DNA from: Neocallimastix lanati (nom. inval.)
Lineage: Eukaryota; Neocallimastigomycota; Neocallimastigomycetes; Neocallimastigales; Neocallimastigaceae
Direction: 5' to 3'
Assembly: GCA_016946835.1 (NCBI GenBank)
Contig: JACVTC010000082.1
Coordinates: 270,001 to 334,000, forward strand
Length of the DNA: 64,000 bases
The notes under the pieces are model-generated. The model saw only the letters and a program-made list of their open reading frames with translations, was not told where the DNA came from and did no database searches. Each line of letters opens with the position of its first letter. Positions within the stretch are counted from its first letter, which is position 1. A program made the translations under genes and the position numbers. This document shows positions 45,946 through 59,973 of this stretch, piece after piece.

Positions 45946-48900
45946 TTTTCAAGTATGATTTTGGTACCCAACCGTATTTAATTTCATCTTCTTCCGTTTG
46001 AAGTTCTTCTCTATAACCATAAACCCATTCACCTTGTTCTCTCTTAACATTAATAATATCAGCACGTTGGAAACTTAATTCACGACCATCTCTGGCATTG
46101 TAGGGATATAAGGCAACATATTTTTTTAAAGAACTACTATTGTTACTGAGGTTGTTGCCGCTGTTGCTACCGTTATTACCTCTATAATAATTGTGTTGTT
46201 GTTGTTGTTGTCCTCTAGTTTCATGAACTAAACTGGCAGCATTTAAATTATTAAATCTTTGAGCAAAATTACTATCTTTTTGTGGTACTGGAGAAGGGAT
46301 AATAGCGACCACCTTTGAGGTATTAGCAAGCGTATCCACTTTAAGTTCTGGTTTCTTATTTAATTTTGGAGCGGTAAGGATAACCGAATTATTTTCTTCA
46401 TAAACACCAGATGGATCTATACTTCTGAAACTGAGGGAACTTTCATTATTTAACATGTCCATACGTAAACTATCTTCATCAGAATCAACAATGGAACCCA
46501 TGACACTTTCAATTTCTGGAGTATTTTGACATAAATTGAAGGTCATGTAGGCTTCATTTCTACTGATACGGAATTCACGACGATCATTTGGTAGATCATT
46601 CTTATAGTCAACTAAATTTTTATTATTGGCAACTTCTAATAAAGGATTACTGATAACGATCACCTCTTCTTTATCATTAAGATTTAGGGCAGAAGGTTCT
46701 TCATGGTTCATTAAAATGTTACATAATTTAATGTTTGGGAAAACCGGGGTACTTGGAGCGTTTGGGGTGGATGGACGAACTGGAATATTACGTTTTGGTC
46801 TTTCTGGGAAATCATCAATTTTTGGTGTGTCATCAAAAATAGATTCATCCTCGGAATCAACCGCAGAACTTATAATTGGTGTAGAAGTAAGATTAGAAGA
46901 AGTCGTAGCTACCGTTTTCACAGAACGAACGGAGGCCTTCTTCTTAATACTGGCAGCTCTTATGAGACTATCCTTTCTTGGAAGACTAGCAGAAGTGATC
47001 GTATTACTAGTTTTAATGGAACGATCATCACTATCTATGGATTCTTCACCATCATTATTTTGAGGAGGAGAAGTAGTAGTAGTAGTAGTAGTAGTAGAAG
47101 AATAATTTCTTAAGGAAGCAGAAGAATGTCTTCTTGGAAATTTAATTGAATTACTCTTCTTCATAGCTTCCATTTCTTCTGGTTTTTCAGTATTTATTTC
47201 AGTTTCAGTTTCATTTCCAATGTTTTCATCATCATTATTTTCATTATTATTATTAGTGGTAGTAGGAGTAGTATCATCACTACGAAGACTGAATTTACGA
47301 GTTAAAGATTTTAAAGATTCCTTTGAAGAATTACGAATTAATTGACCACTACCTTTAATGAAACCTGATGAAAGTTTTCTAGCTAAAGAAAATACATCTT
47401 TATTTTTAGCTAATTCTTCCCTTTGCTCTTCAATATTTTCTTTAAAGGCTGATTCATCCATTGTAATTTCAGTTTCAGTCATCATACTTTCTTCATAATC
47501 ATTTTGATTATGAATTATATTTAAATCTTTAGGTTCATTTTGTTCATTTTGTTCCTGTTGTTCCTGTTGTTCCTTTTGTTCTTTTTCTTCCTTTTGTTCT
47601 TTTTCTTCCTTTTGTTCCTTAACTTCATTATTAGTATTATTATTTTTCTTACTGTGAATAGAGGTAGCATCATTTTCAGTGTGATTAACAGCAGTAGTTT
47701 CACTACTACTACTACTACTAAACATACTGTTAAACTTTTGTGAAAATTTTGAAGAAATATTAGAGATGACACTCTTCATGGAATCTTTACGATCCATCTT
47801 TTTTGGAACTTCTAATTCATTGACATCAATAATTTCTTCTTCAATATTTGAATGTTCTGGACTTTCAGTATCATCTTGATCATCCTTTCCAGTATGATCT
47901 TCCTCATTGTAGTTAAATGGATCATTTGGTTGTCCATTACCATGAGTTGTAATATAATCAACCTTTGATTCTTTTCCTCCTTCATCCTTTTCCTTTTCCT
48001 TTTCTTCTCCTTCTCCTTGAACTTCCTTTCGTTCATTTTCAATGAGATGTTTCTCAAGAACTTCTGGAGCCTTACGGTAAGAAATGAATCTAAGAATATC
48101 TAAATCTTCAGCACTATTATAGTTTAAACCATTATCTTCTTCTTCAGCCTTCTTCTTTCTCATATCTTCAATTTCTTTCATTTTATCAATTAACATGGTT
48201 GGATTTGGACTAGCTAATTCAGAGGTATGATTTGAATTTTGCATTTTAAGATTTAAAATTTTTTTATTAAATCTTGGAATATCCACAAGTTTTACTTCAT
48301 CTTCAGAGTCTTCAGAATCTTCTTCTTCTTCTTTAATAGGATTAGCTTCTGGTTCTTTTTCATCGGGCATTTCCAAATTATCGTCAACATCATGAATTCT
48401 CTCAATTGGAGTTAGTAAACCTTCATCCTCATCACCATGATGAATTCTTTCAATGGGGGTTAATAATTCATCATCATCATTATCTATTCTAACAATTGGA
48501 GTGTATAATCCATCTTCATTTTCGGCAACACGAAGATTATTAATGATTTCATCCTCTTTTTCTTCTTGTGTTTGCTCCTTTATTGGAGAGGATGAGGATG
48601 GAGAGGGTGATGGTTGTGGTGGTTGAATGATAATGGTTGGTCTTACCTTAAAATGTAAGGATTCCCCACGAGTTGGCTTTGATGGTTCATACGTTTTCTT
48701 TTTAATTGTTGGAGAAACTGGGGTTGGTGGTAATTCATCATCTAAGACATCTTGAGTAATAATATTTCTTAAACCAGACAATCTTTTTTCCTTTTTACTT
48801 GGAATAGCCAGAGAATCTTTTGTATTTTGAATGGAACTATCATTTTCGGTGATACCACTAACATTACTAACAGAAGTGTTAAATTTAGAGAAAATTAAAC

Positions 48901-50509
48901 GAGTTGGATCATTGATCATCATGGAAGATTCTTCATTTTCAGTGGCATAGGTAACATTGATGATATCATCATAGTAACTTTCATCATTTGATTTAGCCGA
49001 TACAGCACTATTTGGAATAACGTATTCCTTATTATTATCATTCCAATTGACTTCCTTTTTCTTTTGATTAGCATTTACCTTTTCTTCTTCATTATTATCT
49101 TCCTCTGTCTTAAGATCCTTACGTTCTTCTTCTTTTTCCACTTTAACTTCTCTATTAGTTTCTTTTTCTTTTTCTTCTTCTTTAGCCCTACTGTTAATCT
49201 CCTCTTCGGGTTTCACCATCGTGAAATTTGTTTTGGTTAAAATAAATGGAGGATTTCCTAAACTACTCTTACGAGCTGAGAATTTTGGTAAACTATTCTT
49301 TCTTTCTGAGAAATTAGGTAAACTATTTTTTCTTTCTTTGAAAATAGGAGTCGTATCTTTTGTATCTTCCTTGTAAGTGGGCTTACTTAAAGCTTCAACG
49401 TTTGGCCAGTTATTAAGAAGATTTTGAAGAGAAATGGTACTCTTTGCCTTCTGAGTTCTTGGAGGAACAATGTCGTCATTGACGTTAACGGAAGGAACAT
49501 CACTTTGTAACATTGGAGAATAAGAAGTGGAATTATTGAAACGAGAAAGCATAGGGGTAGCATATTCGATTGGGAAATGCATTTTATTTAATCTTGAAGG
49601 AGCAAAAGCTTGTTCTTGATGACCAAGCATTGGTGTAGCATAACCATTTGGAATGATAGAGTGACTCTTTTGAGCTAAATTACTTTGCATTCCTCTAATG
49701 TGAGATTGGGAGACACCACCGTAAGAACTGTTACGAGTGTGTCTACTTAAAGGCTTAGCAACATTTTCAGATAATTTTGGCGTGGCTTCATTAGCTAAAT
49801 TTGGAGTTTCTTCAATTAAACCACTTGGGACATTAGTTTTATTGATTGAAGACTTACTTTCATCAGACATTTCTTCTGGCGAATCAATAAGACTATCTAA
49901 AGGATATTCATAGGAATCTTCCTTTTCTTTATTAGAAGGAATTGAAGTTGAAGCGGAAGCTGAAGTTGATACTGGAACGGAAACTGGATCAACAGCAGCA
50001 GAAGCAGAAGCTGTAGCAGAAGCAAGAGTAGGGGTAGCCATATTATCACTATCATTAGAGGTAGCACTCTCTTTACTATTTTTGAAAATATCTTCAATAG
50101 AGTGAACCTTACCAGTACGAATTAAATTATCCATCTTCTTCTTAGAAATAACAATGAATTCATCATCATCATTTCCTTCTTCCTTTTCATTTTTCATAGT
50201 ATTATTATCCTTTGATTTAGAGGAAGTAGAAGAACCAGAACTGAAGGTTGCACTTCTCTTCTTTAAAATAGAAACAGGTTTAGCATTTGTGGAGTTCGAG
50301 TTACTAGCCGAACGTCTCTTATGAAGTTTCTGTTTCATATCATTAAAATTCTTTTTGAAACTTGTCTTCTTAACAAGTTTTGAAAGAGTATCTCTTTTAA
50401 CGTTAGATTCAGTGATAGTAGTATTGGCTTCTTCATTTTCATTATCCTCTTCTTCTTTTTCAATATCCTTTTTACTTACTACAGGTTCATTACTATTATT
50501 ACTATTATA

Positions 50510-50550
<41 letters not shown>

Positions 50551-52318
50551 TAATATTATGATTATGATTAGATTTTCCAGAACCATCAGAGGAACGATGA
50601 TTAGCCATACTGTAACGACTGTTTTCATCCAATTTTGGAGTTGGAGCAGTAATAGAACTTGTACTCATTGAATTAGCCGAGGTTGAGTAACGGCTATTTT
50701 TATTATTCACAGCAGACATAGAGTAATGACTATTATGACTACTCTTATAATTATCTTGAAAAATTTGGGTACTACTAAGGGATTTTGATCTTGATCGGTA
50801 AGAGAAACTTTCATTGTTAGAATGGTGAGGGGCAGGATTCCTTTCTTCATATTTATTAGCAAAGTATTTCATTTCATAGATATTTGGTGTAGAGGTATAT
50901 CTTTGATGATGATAATCACGTTTAGAATAATCAGATGACATGCTTTGATTAGTATTTACATCAGCATTCATCTCATTACCATATACATCTTTACCTAAAA
51001 TGAAATTATCATTACTGGTATCAGGCGAGTGATTAGAATAAGGGAAATATTTTCCATCACCATTCAATTCACTTTTAATTACTTCATCTCTAATGAATGA
51101 ATTGGTTAATGGATTCTTATCATAACTAATTCCCTTTAATATACTCTCATCAAAAATGCCATTATCAAGTTGAGAAACATCAAGAATTGATTTTTTATTG
51201 AAACTTTGATAATTTAATCTTGGAGTTTCTTCAACTTCATGACTAATACTTTGATTAACAAATGAAGTATTACCTTGATCTTCATAGGCTAAAATACCTT
51301 GAACCATTCTTTGGAAGACATGAATTTCATAATTTTGTAACTTTCTAGTTTTACGTGAAACAAACTTTATAGCACTAATATATTGTTGGAATAATCCTCT
51401 TTGAATATTACTCTATAATATATTTTAAATACATATATATATAAATATAATTATATTCCAATAATAATTATAATTCATTTTGTAACTTTTGTTTATTTTT
51501 TTTTTTTTAAAAAACTTACAGGTTCTGGGGTTACACCAGGAATCATACTTCTAGTTCTTATCTTTTCTTCTAATTTTAAAGTTTTTTCAATTTTTTTATC
51601 ACTAAACTTTATTATTTAAAAAGAAAAAATGCCATATATAATATTTTATTATTTCAATTATTATTACTATTTTTTATATATATATATATATATTTTATTA
51701 TATTTTAATATATATATATATATTTTAATATAATACATATTTAACTTACTTTAACTTGCATGGATTTAAAATCGTCATTTAAAGGAAGGGCAAAATCTCT
51801 ATTTAAAAATTCACTCTAAAGAATATAATTTATATATATATTATGGTTTATTATTATTAATTTTTATTATATGAATATACATATATAAATTTTCATACTT
51901 ACCATTTTCTTAAAACTTTCATATAAAATTCTATAAATTTTTAAAGAATTATTTATTTCTAAATTAATTTTTAATATTCATATATATATATATAAGAAAA
52001 ATATAGCCATTTAGTAGAATTATTCAATATTTTGATACAAATATTATCAAATTCTTATAATTTCAATTTTTTTAATGGTTTTTAGCAGTATAACATACCA
52101 TTCTGTTGACCAGAAGACTCAATAATAGCTTTCATAGGAGCATATTCCATAAATTCTTTATAAGATGCAGAAAGTTCATTGATAGCTGTTGCTAAAGCTA
52201 TCATACTAAGTTGATATTTAGTAGCATTTTTAACAAGTTGATTATAAAGGTTAAAAGTATCCTTAATATGATTCTTTGATATGGTTGGGAATATATTATT
52301 TTTTGTAATATTTGCCAT
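45929..52318 (-). CDS. I-BAR (IMD-like) and SH3 domain scaffold protein (5 exons)
   Basis: Rebuilt as 52099-52318, 51903-51958, 51750-51815, 51520-51606 and 45929-51412 with consistent phases (1, 0, 0, 0) and GT..AG ends; predicted 1970 residues. Residues about 1-185 are helical (NLYNQLVKNATKYQLSMIAL, then EINNSLKIYRILYESFKK) and resemble the IMD/I-BAR membrane-bending domain. The last about 65 residues are an SH3 domain: ALYPYNARDGRELSFQRADI, EWVYGY, GWVPKSYLKII. Between them lie about 1700 residues of Ser/Glu/Lys/Asn-rich, probably disordered sequence with short repeats: YATPML twice, RKNSLPxFS three times (basic kinase-site-like), and TPIERI/TPIVRI three times. A proline-rich stretch QPPQPSPSPSSSSP could bind SH3 domains. 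The architecture recalls IRSp53-type linkers of membrane curvature to actin, so a cortical or polar-growth role is inferred. The I-BAR assignment rests on pattern only; the SH3 is secure. Confidence 0.85.
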
Positions 52319-53681
52319 TATAAGCTTTTATTTTCTATTTTTTAAATGAAAAAAAAAAAAAATATACAAAATAGGGATAAAAAAAAAAAAAAAGGAAACA
52401 AGATTTTCTATATAATTATGTTTTTAATGTATTATTAAATATTCTATGTATCCTTTTCTTATTATATATGTTCTATCTTTTTATTATTTAAAATAATTTA
52501 TTTCTTGTTTATTTTATTTTATTTTATTTTATTTTTTTTTTTTCTTTACTATTATTTTTTTTTCACTCTTTTTATTATTGTTTTATTATTATTATTATCT
52601 TAATTATATAAAGATTTACTTATTTAATATCTTTTATTTTTAATTATATATTTACAGAAAAAAAAAAGGTATTATTTATTATTAAATATTATTTTTATTT
52701 TAATATTTTGTTGGTATGTTGAAATGTAGCTATATTTTACTTTATAGTAATATATAAAAATTATTTTAATAAATATAAAATAACTTTTTTTTTTTTTTTG
52801 TAAATTTAAATTAAAATAAATAATATTAACTATGAAATTTTAATAGTTACTTTAAGTATATTTGTTATTCGGTATATTTCCAGTCAAATTATACTTAAAA
52901 TAGTATTACTTTTATGATAAAATATTAATTTTTTTTTATTATTTTTTGTGCTTTTTATTTTATTTTTTATTTTTTTTTTTATTTTTTTTTTTTTTTTTTG
53001 TTTTGTTTTGTTTTATTATTTTTTTTTTTTATTAATTTTAAAATTTAGTATTATTACTTTTTTAGTTTTTATTTTTTTATTATTTCTTTTTTTTTAAGTT
53101 AAAATAACAAAAAAAAATAAGATCTTAAAACTTTTTTCCTTTTAATATTATAACTCTCTTCCTTTTATTTTTTTAATATTCTATTATATATTTATCAATA
53201 ATAAATTGTTTTACTAAATGTATTTATTATAAATCCAATATATAATTTTATTACTAAACTAATAAAAAAACAAAAGTAAATGAAATATTGAAATTTGTTT
53301 ATTACGCTTTTTAAATAAATATTTTTCCTTTATTTTTCTTTTTATTGTATGATTCTATGTATTGTTATTCGTTTCTATATATATTATATTACTCATAATT
53401 TTATATTATTTTTGTTTTTTACTAAGTATGACCTTATTTTATTATTAAATGATATATTTATGATATAATTAATAAAACTGTCATACTGTTTTTTTTGTTT
53501 TTTTTGTTTTTTTAAATTTGTTTTTTTTTTTTTTTTAATAGTTAAGTATTGATATACTTTTTCAAATAAGAAAAAAATAAATTTTAAATATTATGTAATA
53601 ACATTTATATTATATGAAATTAAAATAAAAAAAAAAAAAGAAAAAAAGAAAATTTTATATATAAAAGATTTCTCAAAAAAT

Positions 53682-53712
<31 letters not shown>

Positions 53713-54360
53713 TTAAAATATATATATAATAAATATAGTTTATATAATAAATATTGTTTCAATAATTATGTATTTATTATTTACGGAATATTAACTATTA
53801 ATTATAAATTTTATTATTATCAAAAAAATAAAAATAAAAAAATAATAAAAAAAAACGGCTTTTTCTATATATAATAATTATTAAAAAGATTAAAAAGAAT
53901 ATTAATTAAAAAAAATAAAATATTTTTATATAGAAACAAAAAATCACGACTTTAAAGAATATATTCACAATACATTTAAATATATTGTTTAAATATAATA
54001 TAGTATAATTTAATATATTAAATTAACAATTATATATTATATTGTTAAATTTATGAATAAATAAAAGTTTATTTAGAAAATAATAAAAAAAAATATTAAT
54101 ATTATAAAATAACAATAATGATAATCTTAATAATATTAATAATATAAATAATATTAATAATAATTATAATAATATTAATATTAATAATAATAATAATAGT
54201 AATTAATAGTTAATATATTTTGTCTTAAATAAGAAAATAGAATATAGAAATAAAAAATTAAATAAATATATATATTTAAATAAATAAATATGACATAAAA
54301 AAAATTGTGATATTAATTCAAATTATTTTAATTAATATTCGGAATGAATAATTATTGTTT

Positions 54361-54364
54361 AATA

Positions 54365-54399
<35 letters not shown>

Positions 54400-54436
54400 C
54401 TGCAACACTGTAACACTGCAACAGCAACACCAACAA
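54361..54436. repeat. CAG/CAA-type repeat island
   Basis: About 75 bp of (AACAGC)n, with interruptions ACTGCAACACTGTAACACTG, stand out from flanking A/T DNA by GC content. It would read as poly-Gln (QQQQ) on the plus strand and poly-Val/Ala on the minus strand. The plus-strand frame is open only briefly and has no start nearby, so it is more likely a relic of a poly-Gln coding region or an independent microsatellite. Confidence 0.7.
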
Positions 54437-55357
54437 GAAGTTTTAATCTAAAAATAAAAATTAAATAAGTTTTTTTTTTTTGATTTAAATAAATTTTAAT
54501 GTATTCTTCGACCATATGAAATAAAAAAAAAAAAATAAAAATGGTTTGTGTAACTAATAATTGTTTAATATAAAATATTTAATATATAAATATTAAAATT
54601 AAATTAAAATAAAACTTATTTTAATTTATTATATTAAACTTAAATTTATTATATATGATTTTAATATGCTATAAAAAAAAAAGAAAGAAAGAAAAAAAAA
54701 AAAGATGCATATTATTTTAATCTAATAAATATAAAATAAGATTAATTTAATATATATAAAATAGTTCTAAATTAAATTATTATTAAAATATTATTAAAAT
54801 ATTTATCATTTAAATATAATTAAATATTATTAAAATATAATTAAAATATAATTAAATATTATTAAAATATTAATTATTAAATTATTATCAAAATATTATT
54901 AAAATACTATTAAAATATTATTAAAATATTAAAAGATATTATTAGATGTTATTTAGACATTATTTGATCTTAATGTATTAATATTAAATATAATTATTTA
55001 ATTAAATATTGTTTAAATTATTAATAATATAATAATATTTTATGTCTTGAAATTAATGCTTAACTTTTTCATTTACTTTATATGTTCATAATTTTAGTTT
55101 TTTACCTTTTAATAAAAGTAATATCTATTATACTACTATTAATTTTTTTTTTTTTTTTAGTTTTTTCTAATAGATAATTTATTTGTATTTTATATTTTTA
55201 TATATATTTTTTGCTATTTCTTCAGAGTTTAAATGTCTCACTTTATCACAAAAAAAAAAAAAAAAAAAAAAAGCATGAAATCTATAATTAATATTATTAT
55301 AATCAATTTTGTACTTATTAAGAAATAATAAAAAAAAAAAAGTTTATATTATACTCT

Positions 55358-55498
55358 ATATTGCATTTGAAATAGAATTTGAATTTATTATATATTATTA
55401 AATTAAAATAATTTTGAGTAAATAAAATAGAGTATAATATAAAATTATTTTAATTTAATAATATATAATAAATTCAAATTCTATTTCAAATGCAATAT
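55358..55498. repeat. Perfect 58-bp inverted repeat with 25-bp loop
   Basis: The left arm 55358-55415 (starts ATATTGCATTTGAAATAGAA) is the exact reverse complement of the right arm 55441-55498 (ends TTCTATTTCAAATGCAATAT). The loop is 55416-55440. No mismatch is seen. It may be a foldback element (MITE-like) or a hairpin RNA source. Confidence 0.93.
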
Positions 55499-55819
55499 AA
55501 ACAAATATAAACAAATATATTACAATTTTATTACTATTTAATATTCAATAAAAAAAAATTTTTTTTTTTTTATGTTTTTTTTTAATATTATCCTAAAATG
55601 AAATGCTAAAATTTTTCATAGTGAACACACCAAACTTTTAATAATTTAGAAATTATCTTGAATACGCTTTATATTACTTTTCTATTGAATTGAAATTAAT
55701 GAAATTGTTCATATTAAAGTAATGAAAATAAATAACATTACTATCTGTATTAATTAATTATAATTATTAAAACTATTATGAACGATATCAAAATATATTT
55801 AATATATATTCTTTATCAA

Positions 55820-55853
<34 letters not shown>

Positions 55854-56122
55854 TATACAAATAGATAAATAGATATGAAAATAAATTAAAGTTTAAATAT
55901 TTATTCAAATTCTTAAATTTATTATTTCAACATAATTTTTATTTAATTTGAATTTATTTTTATTTTTTTTTTTATTATATTATATATATATATAAAAATC
56001 ATATATATTAATAAATAAATGAAAAGACGGTCAATGAAATATATATATATCTATAACTTACAGTGTGAATCTTTAGCAATGAGATTATCAATGAAACTTT
56101 ATTTCTTCAAGGATCGATATTC

Positions 56123-56187
56123 TTAATCAGTTTTTTACTTCTTTGTTTTTTTAAAATAAAAAAGAGTAGAGGTAAAAAACTGATTAA
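56123..56187. repeat. 16-bp inverted repeat
   Basis: TTAATCAGTTTTTTAC at 56123-56138 is the reverse complement of GTAAAAAACTGATTAA at 56172-56187, with a 33-base spacer. This is a possible stem-loop in an otherwise unannotated patch. Confidence 0.75.
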
Positions 56188-56228
56188 TATTCTAATATCA
56201 GAACATTATTGAAATTTACTCAAAACTT

Positions 56229-56333
56229 TTTCTTTAGTTTACCACCACATTGAAATAATTATGTTTCTTTAGTTTATCACCACATTGAAATAATTATGTT
56301 TCTTTAGTTTACCACCACATTGAAATAATTATG
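56229..56333. repeat. 35-bp tandem repeat, three copies
   Basis: Three consecutive units (TTTCTTTAGTTTACCACCAC followed by ATTGAAATAATTATG) at 56229, 56264 and 56299. The middle one has a single T for C change. Low divergence and moderate complexity set it apart from the simple arrays. Confidence 0.95.
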
Positions 56334-57341
56334 ATTTATCTGGAACATACTTGAGAATTTATATATATATATATAAATATTTGATAATTATTCAATAATA
56401 ACTTTCACTAATCCTTCAAAGATAAAAAAAAAAACTTTAAATAAATATTCCGCATATTTTCTGCATATATTTTTAATCAATCCTTATTTATATAGAATGA
56501 CTTTTGCTTTTTTTATTTTTTTATTTTTTATTTTTTATTTTTATTTTTATTTATGTTTTTTAATTTTTTTAGAATTGGAATAAAAAAATAAAAAAAAAAT
56601 TCCATGAAAAATAATAAATATTCCGTAATTATATTTATTAGGAAATATTATATACTATTATATAAACTCTATTAATTAATATTTTTAATTATATATTTTT
56701 GATGTCACAGCCTATTTAATTATTTCCGTTTTTATAACTATTAAATCAAAAAAAACGGCCAGTTCAAAATACTCTAAATAACCTTATTTAGATAAAATGA
56801 TAATGAATATTCAATGATATTAAATAGAAGAAAAAGAAAATTTTATTTATTTAATTCCAATAAAATTACAAAATAAAATAATAAAATATAAAAAAAAATT
56901 AAATTTTATTTTATTTCAATTATGATTTTTATGAAATGTATGAATTTTGATCAGTTATCGTTCAGTGAATTGAATAAATTTTTATTTTATGTAGATTTAG
57001 ATAATTTTTTTTTTCTTTTTTTACTCTAATGAACATTATTCATTTACTTTTTATTAATTAATTAAAAATAATTTTTTTATAAAAAAAAAAATATTTAATA
57101 ATATTGGAATAATATTTGAATAATATTTGAATAATTTTATATTTATTTAATTTTTTTTTTTTTTTTTTTTTTTGTTTTTTTTTTGTTTTCTTGTTTTTGT
57201 ATTTATTATTATTATTATTTTAAAATTTACAATGTAAGCTTTTTATATAATAATTATTTAATTATAATAATCTTTATTGTTAACAATTATTTATTATACT
57301 AAATATTATGTTTTAGTATTATTGATTATTGTAATTACAAG

Positions 57342-57450
57342 TTAGTATGATAATAATAATTTGAATTAACTAATTAATATTGTTATAATAAAAAAATAAT
57401 AACAATATTAATTAGCTATTAATTCAAATTTATTATTTTTTGTTATACTA
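57342..57450. repeat. Imperfect inverted repeat of about 45 bp
   Basis: TTAGTATGATAATAATAATT followed by TGAATTAACTAATTAATATTGTTAT (57342-57386) pairs imperfectly with ATAACAATATTAATTAGCTA and the following sequence to about 57450. The loop is about 11 bases. It is a second foldback structure in this intergenic region. Confidence 0.7.
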
Positions 57451-57837
57451 TTAATATATTTATTATTATATTATTATTTATTTTATTATTTAATTATTAT
57501 TATTATTGATTATTATTATTATTGATTATTATTATTTATTATTATTATTTATTAATATTGATTATTTATTATTATTTATTATTAGTATTATTGATTATAT
57601 TTATTTAATAATTTAATAATTTTTACTATTATTAGTATAATTAATTATTAATTATTTAATTATATTCTTTTTAATTTATTTTTTTATTATTAAAATTAAA
57701 ATTTAAATAAAGATTATTAAAATAGCAATTAGCGATTTATTACCTTTATATAGTGTTAATATATTATAATAATAATAATAAAATAATTAAAATTTCTAAT
57801 TAATTTATTAAATAGAATTATATATGTTTAATCTTTA

Positions 57838-58448
57838 TTATTTATTAATAAATACTCTTTTTATTATTATTTATTATTTATTATTTATTAATAAATACTC
57901 TTTTTATTATTTATTATTTATTATTTATTAATAAATACTCTTTTTATTATTTATTATTTATTATTTATTAATAAATACTCTTTTTATTATTATTTATTAT
58001 TTATTAATAAACACTCTTTTAATTATTATTTATTATTTATTACTTATTAATAAATACTCTTTTTATTATTTATTATTTATTATTCAATTATTCAATTATT
58101 CAATTATTAATTATTTATTATTCAATTATTTATTATTTATTATTTATTATTCAATTATTTATTATTTATTATTCAATTATTTATTATTTATTATTTATTA
58201 ATAAATACTCTTTTTATTATTTATTATTTATTATTTATTAATAAATACTCTTTTTATTATTTATTATTTATTATTTATTAATAAATACTCTTTTTATTAT
58301 TTATTATTTATTATTTATTAATAAATACTCTTTTTATTATTTATTATTTATTATTTATTAATAAATACTCTTTTTATTATTTATTATTTATTATTTATTA
58401 ATAAATACTCTTTTTATTATTTATTATTTATTATTTATTATTTATTAT
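57838..58448. repeat. 40-bp minisatellite (ATAAATACTC unit)
   Basis: About a dozen units of ATAAATACTCTTTTTATTAT + (TTATTAT)n, exactly 40 bp in the right half (58201-58440). Units are slightly shorter or longer in the left half, which also contains a block of ATTCAATT variants near 58080-58180. The homogeneity of the right half indicates recent amplification. Confidence 0.92.
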
Positions 58449-58499
58449 TTGACCATTTAGAAAATTAATTATAACATTTCACCAATTTAAATAATTAAA

Positions 58500-58533
<34 letters not shown>

Positions 58534-59138
58534 ATTCATATAAACATACGTTAACTTTTTACTATATATATATTTTTTATTCAATCTGTATATTTCAACT
58601 TTTTATTTTATTTTATTTTATTCAATATGTACTTTATATTCATATTTCTACTATTTATTTTATTTTATTTTATTTTATTAATTTTTAAAAATAGCTTTAA
58701 AATGAAATTAGTTTTGTGCTTTTTGTATAATATTTTAATTATTCAGTTTATTTAATTATAAAGTATTTTTAAGAATATATATTTTTTTTTAATATTTAAA
58801 AAGTAAAATATTTATTAAACTATCTATATTATTATATATGTATATATTGATATATTTAATAATTAACATAATTAAAAAGTACATATGTTTAATATTTTTT
58901 TATTTAAATAAAATGAAATAATAAAAATAAATAAATATATATATATATAATTCTATGAAGATATATACTTTATATTAAATATAAAGCCAAATAGAATTAT
59001 ATAATATATATGAATAAAAATAAAAAAAAATAAAATAAAATAAAAATAAAAAAGATATGTACTTTATATTAAATATTATAAAATAATTGAGATTGCTATT
59101 CCATCAATATTCCTTTTAAATATAAAAAATACAATAAA

Positions 59139-59291
59139 AAATAATATTTTTAGTATTATTTATTTAATTATTTACTATTAATATTCTTGTTTGAAATCTT
59201 TTAAATAAATATTTTATTTATTAATTTCTTAAATAATAAAATCTTTTAACTAATATTTAATTATTTACTATTAATACTAAAAATATTATTT
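59139..59291. mobile_element. Candidate MITE-like element with 20-bp terminal inverted repeats
   Basis: AAATAATATTTTTAGTATTA at 59139-59158 is the exact reverse complement of TAATACTAAAAATATTATTT at 59272-59291, bounding 153 bp. The interior has a repeated AATTATTTACTATTAAT. Short size and terminal inverted repeats fit a miniature element, but no target-site duplication is clear in this A/T-rich context, so the call is tentative. Confidence 0.35.
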
Positions 59292-59635
59292 TATTTAACT
59301 ATTTATGAACTTTTTAATTATATATATTATATATTATATATATATAATTATTAATTTTTTTATATATATTTCTTGAAGATACATCTATGTTATTTATTAA
59401 TTTCCAAAAAAAAAAAAAAAAAAAAAAAAGTATATAGATTATATATAAAATGAAATTATATCAAATACCATCCTTTAAAAAAAATAATATATTAAAATTT
59501 ATAAAACGTTAAGAAGAAAAAAAAAAATATTAATAAATTAATATTTATTAATAACGACTTTAAAAAGAAAATCTTACAACTGTTTTTTTTTTTTTTTTAT
59601 TTTTTATTTATCATACATATATATATACTTTATTA

Positions 59636-59670
<35 letters not shown>

Positions 59671-59922
59671 TTAAATAATTGAAAAAAAAGTAATTTTTAT
59701 CTTTAATAATCAAAAAAAAAAAAAAAAAAAAAAAAGCTTTCTAATTTTACATATATGAAATATTTAAAAAAAAAAAATGTTTTCTTTTAAATTTATTATT
59801 TATTAAATATAAAAAAAAAAATTTTTATAATTAATTAATTATATAAAATATTTAATATTAATTTTTTTTTTTTTTTTTTTAAGATCACTTCATCAATAAT
59901 GAAAACCTATCAAATTACAATA

Positions 59923-59973
<51 letters not shown>

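Noticed and set aside
46626-47063. 145-residue plus-strand open frame opposite the I-BAR/SH3 gene
   Set aside because: It lies entirely inside the 5.4-kb coding exon on the other strand, has no domain, and its composition mirrors the Ser/Thr/Glu-rich sense protein.
54318-54515. Minus-strand frame with VAVAVAVA repeat
   Set aside because: It arises from the CAACAG-type repeat read in antisense; there is no gene context or normal composition outside the repeat.
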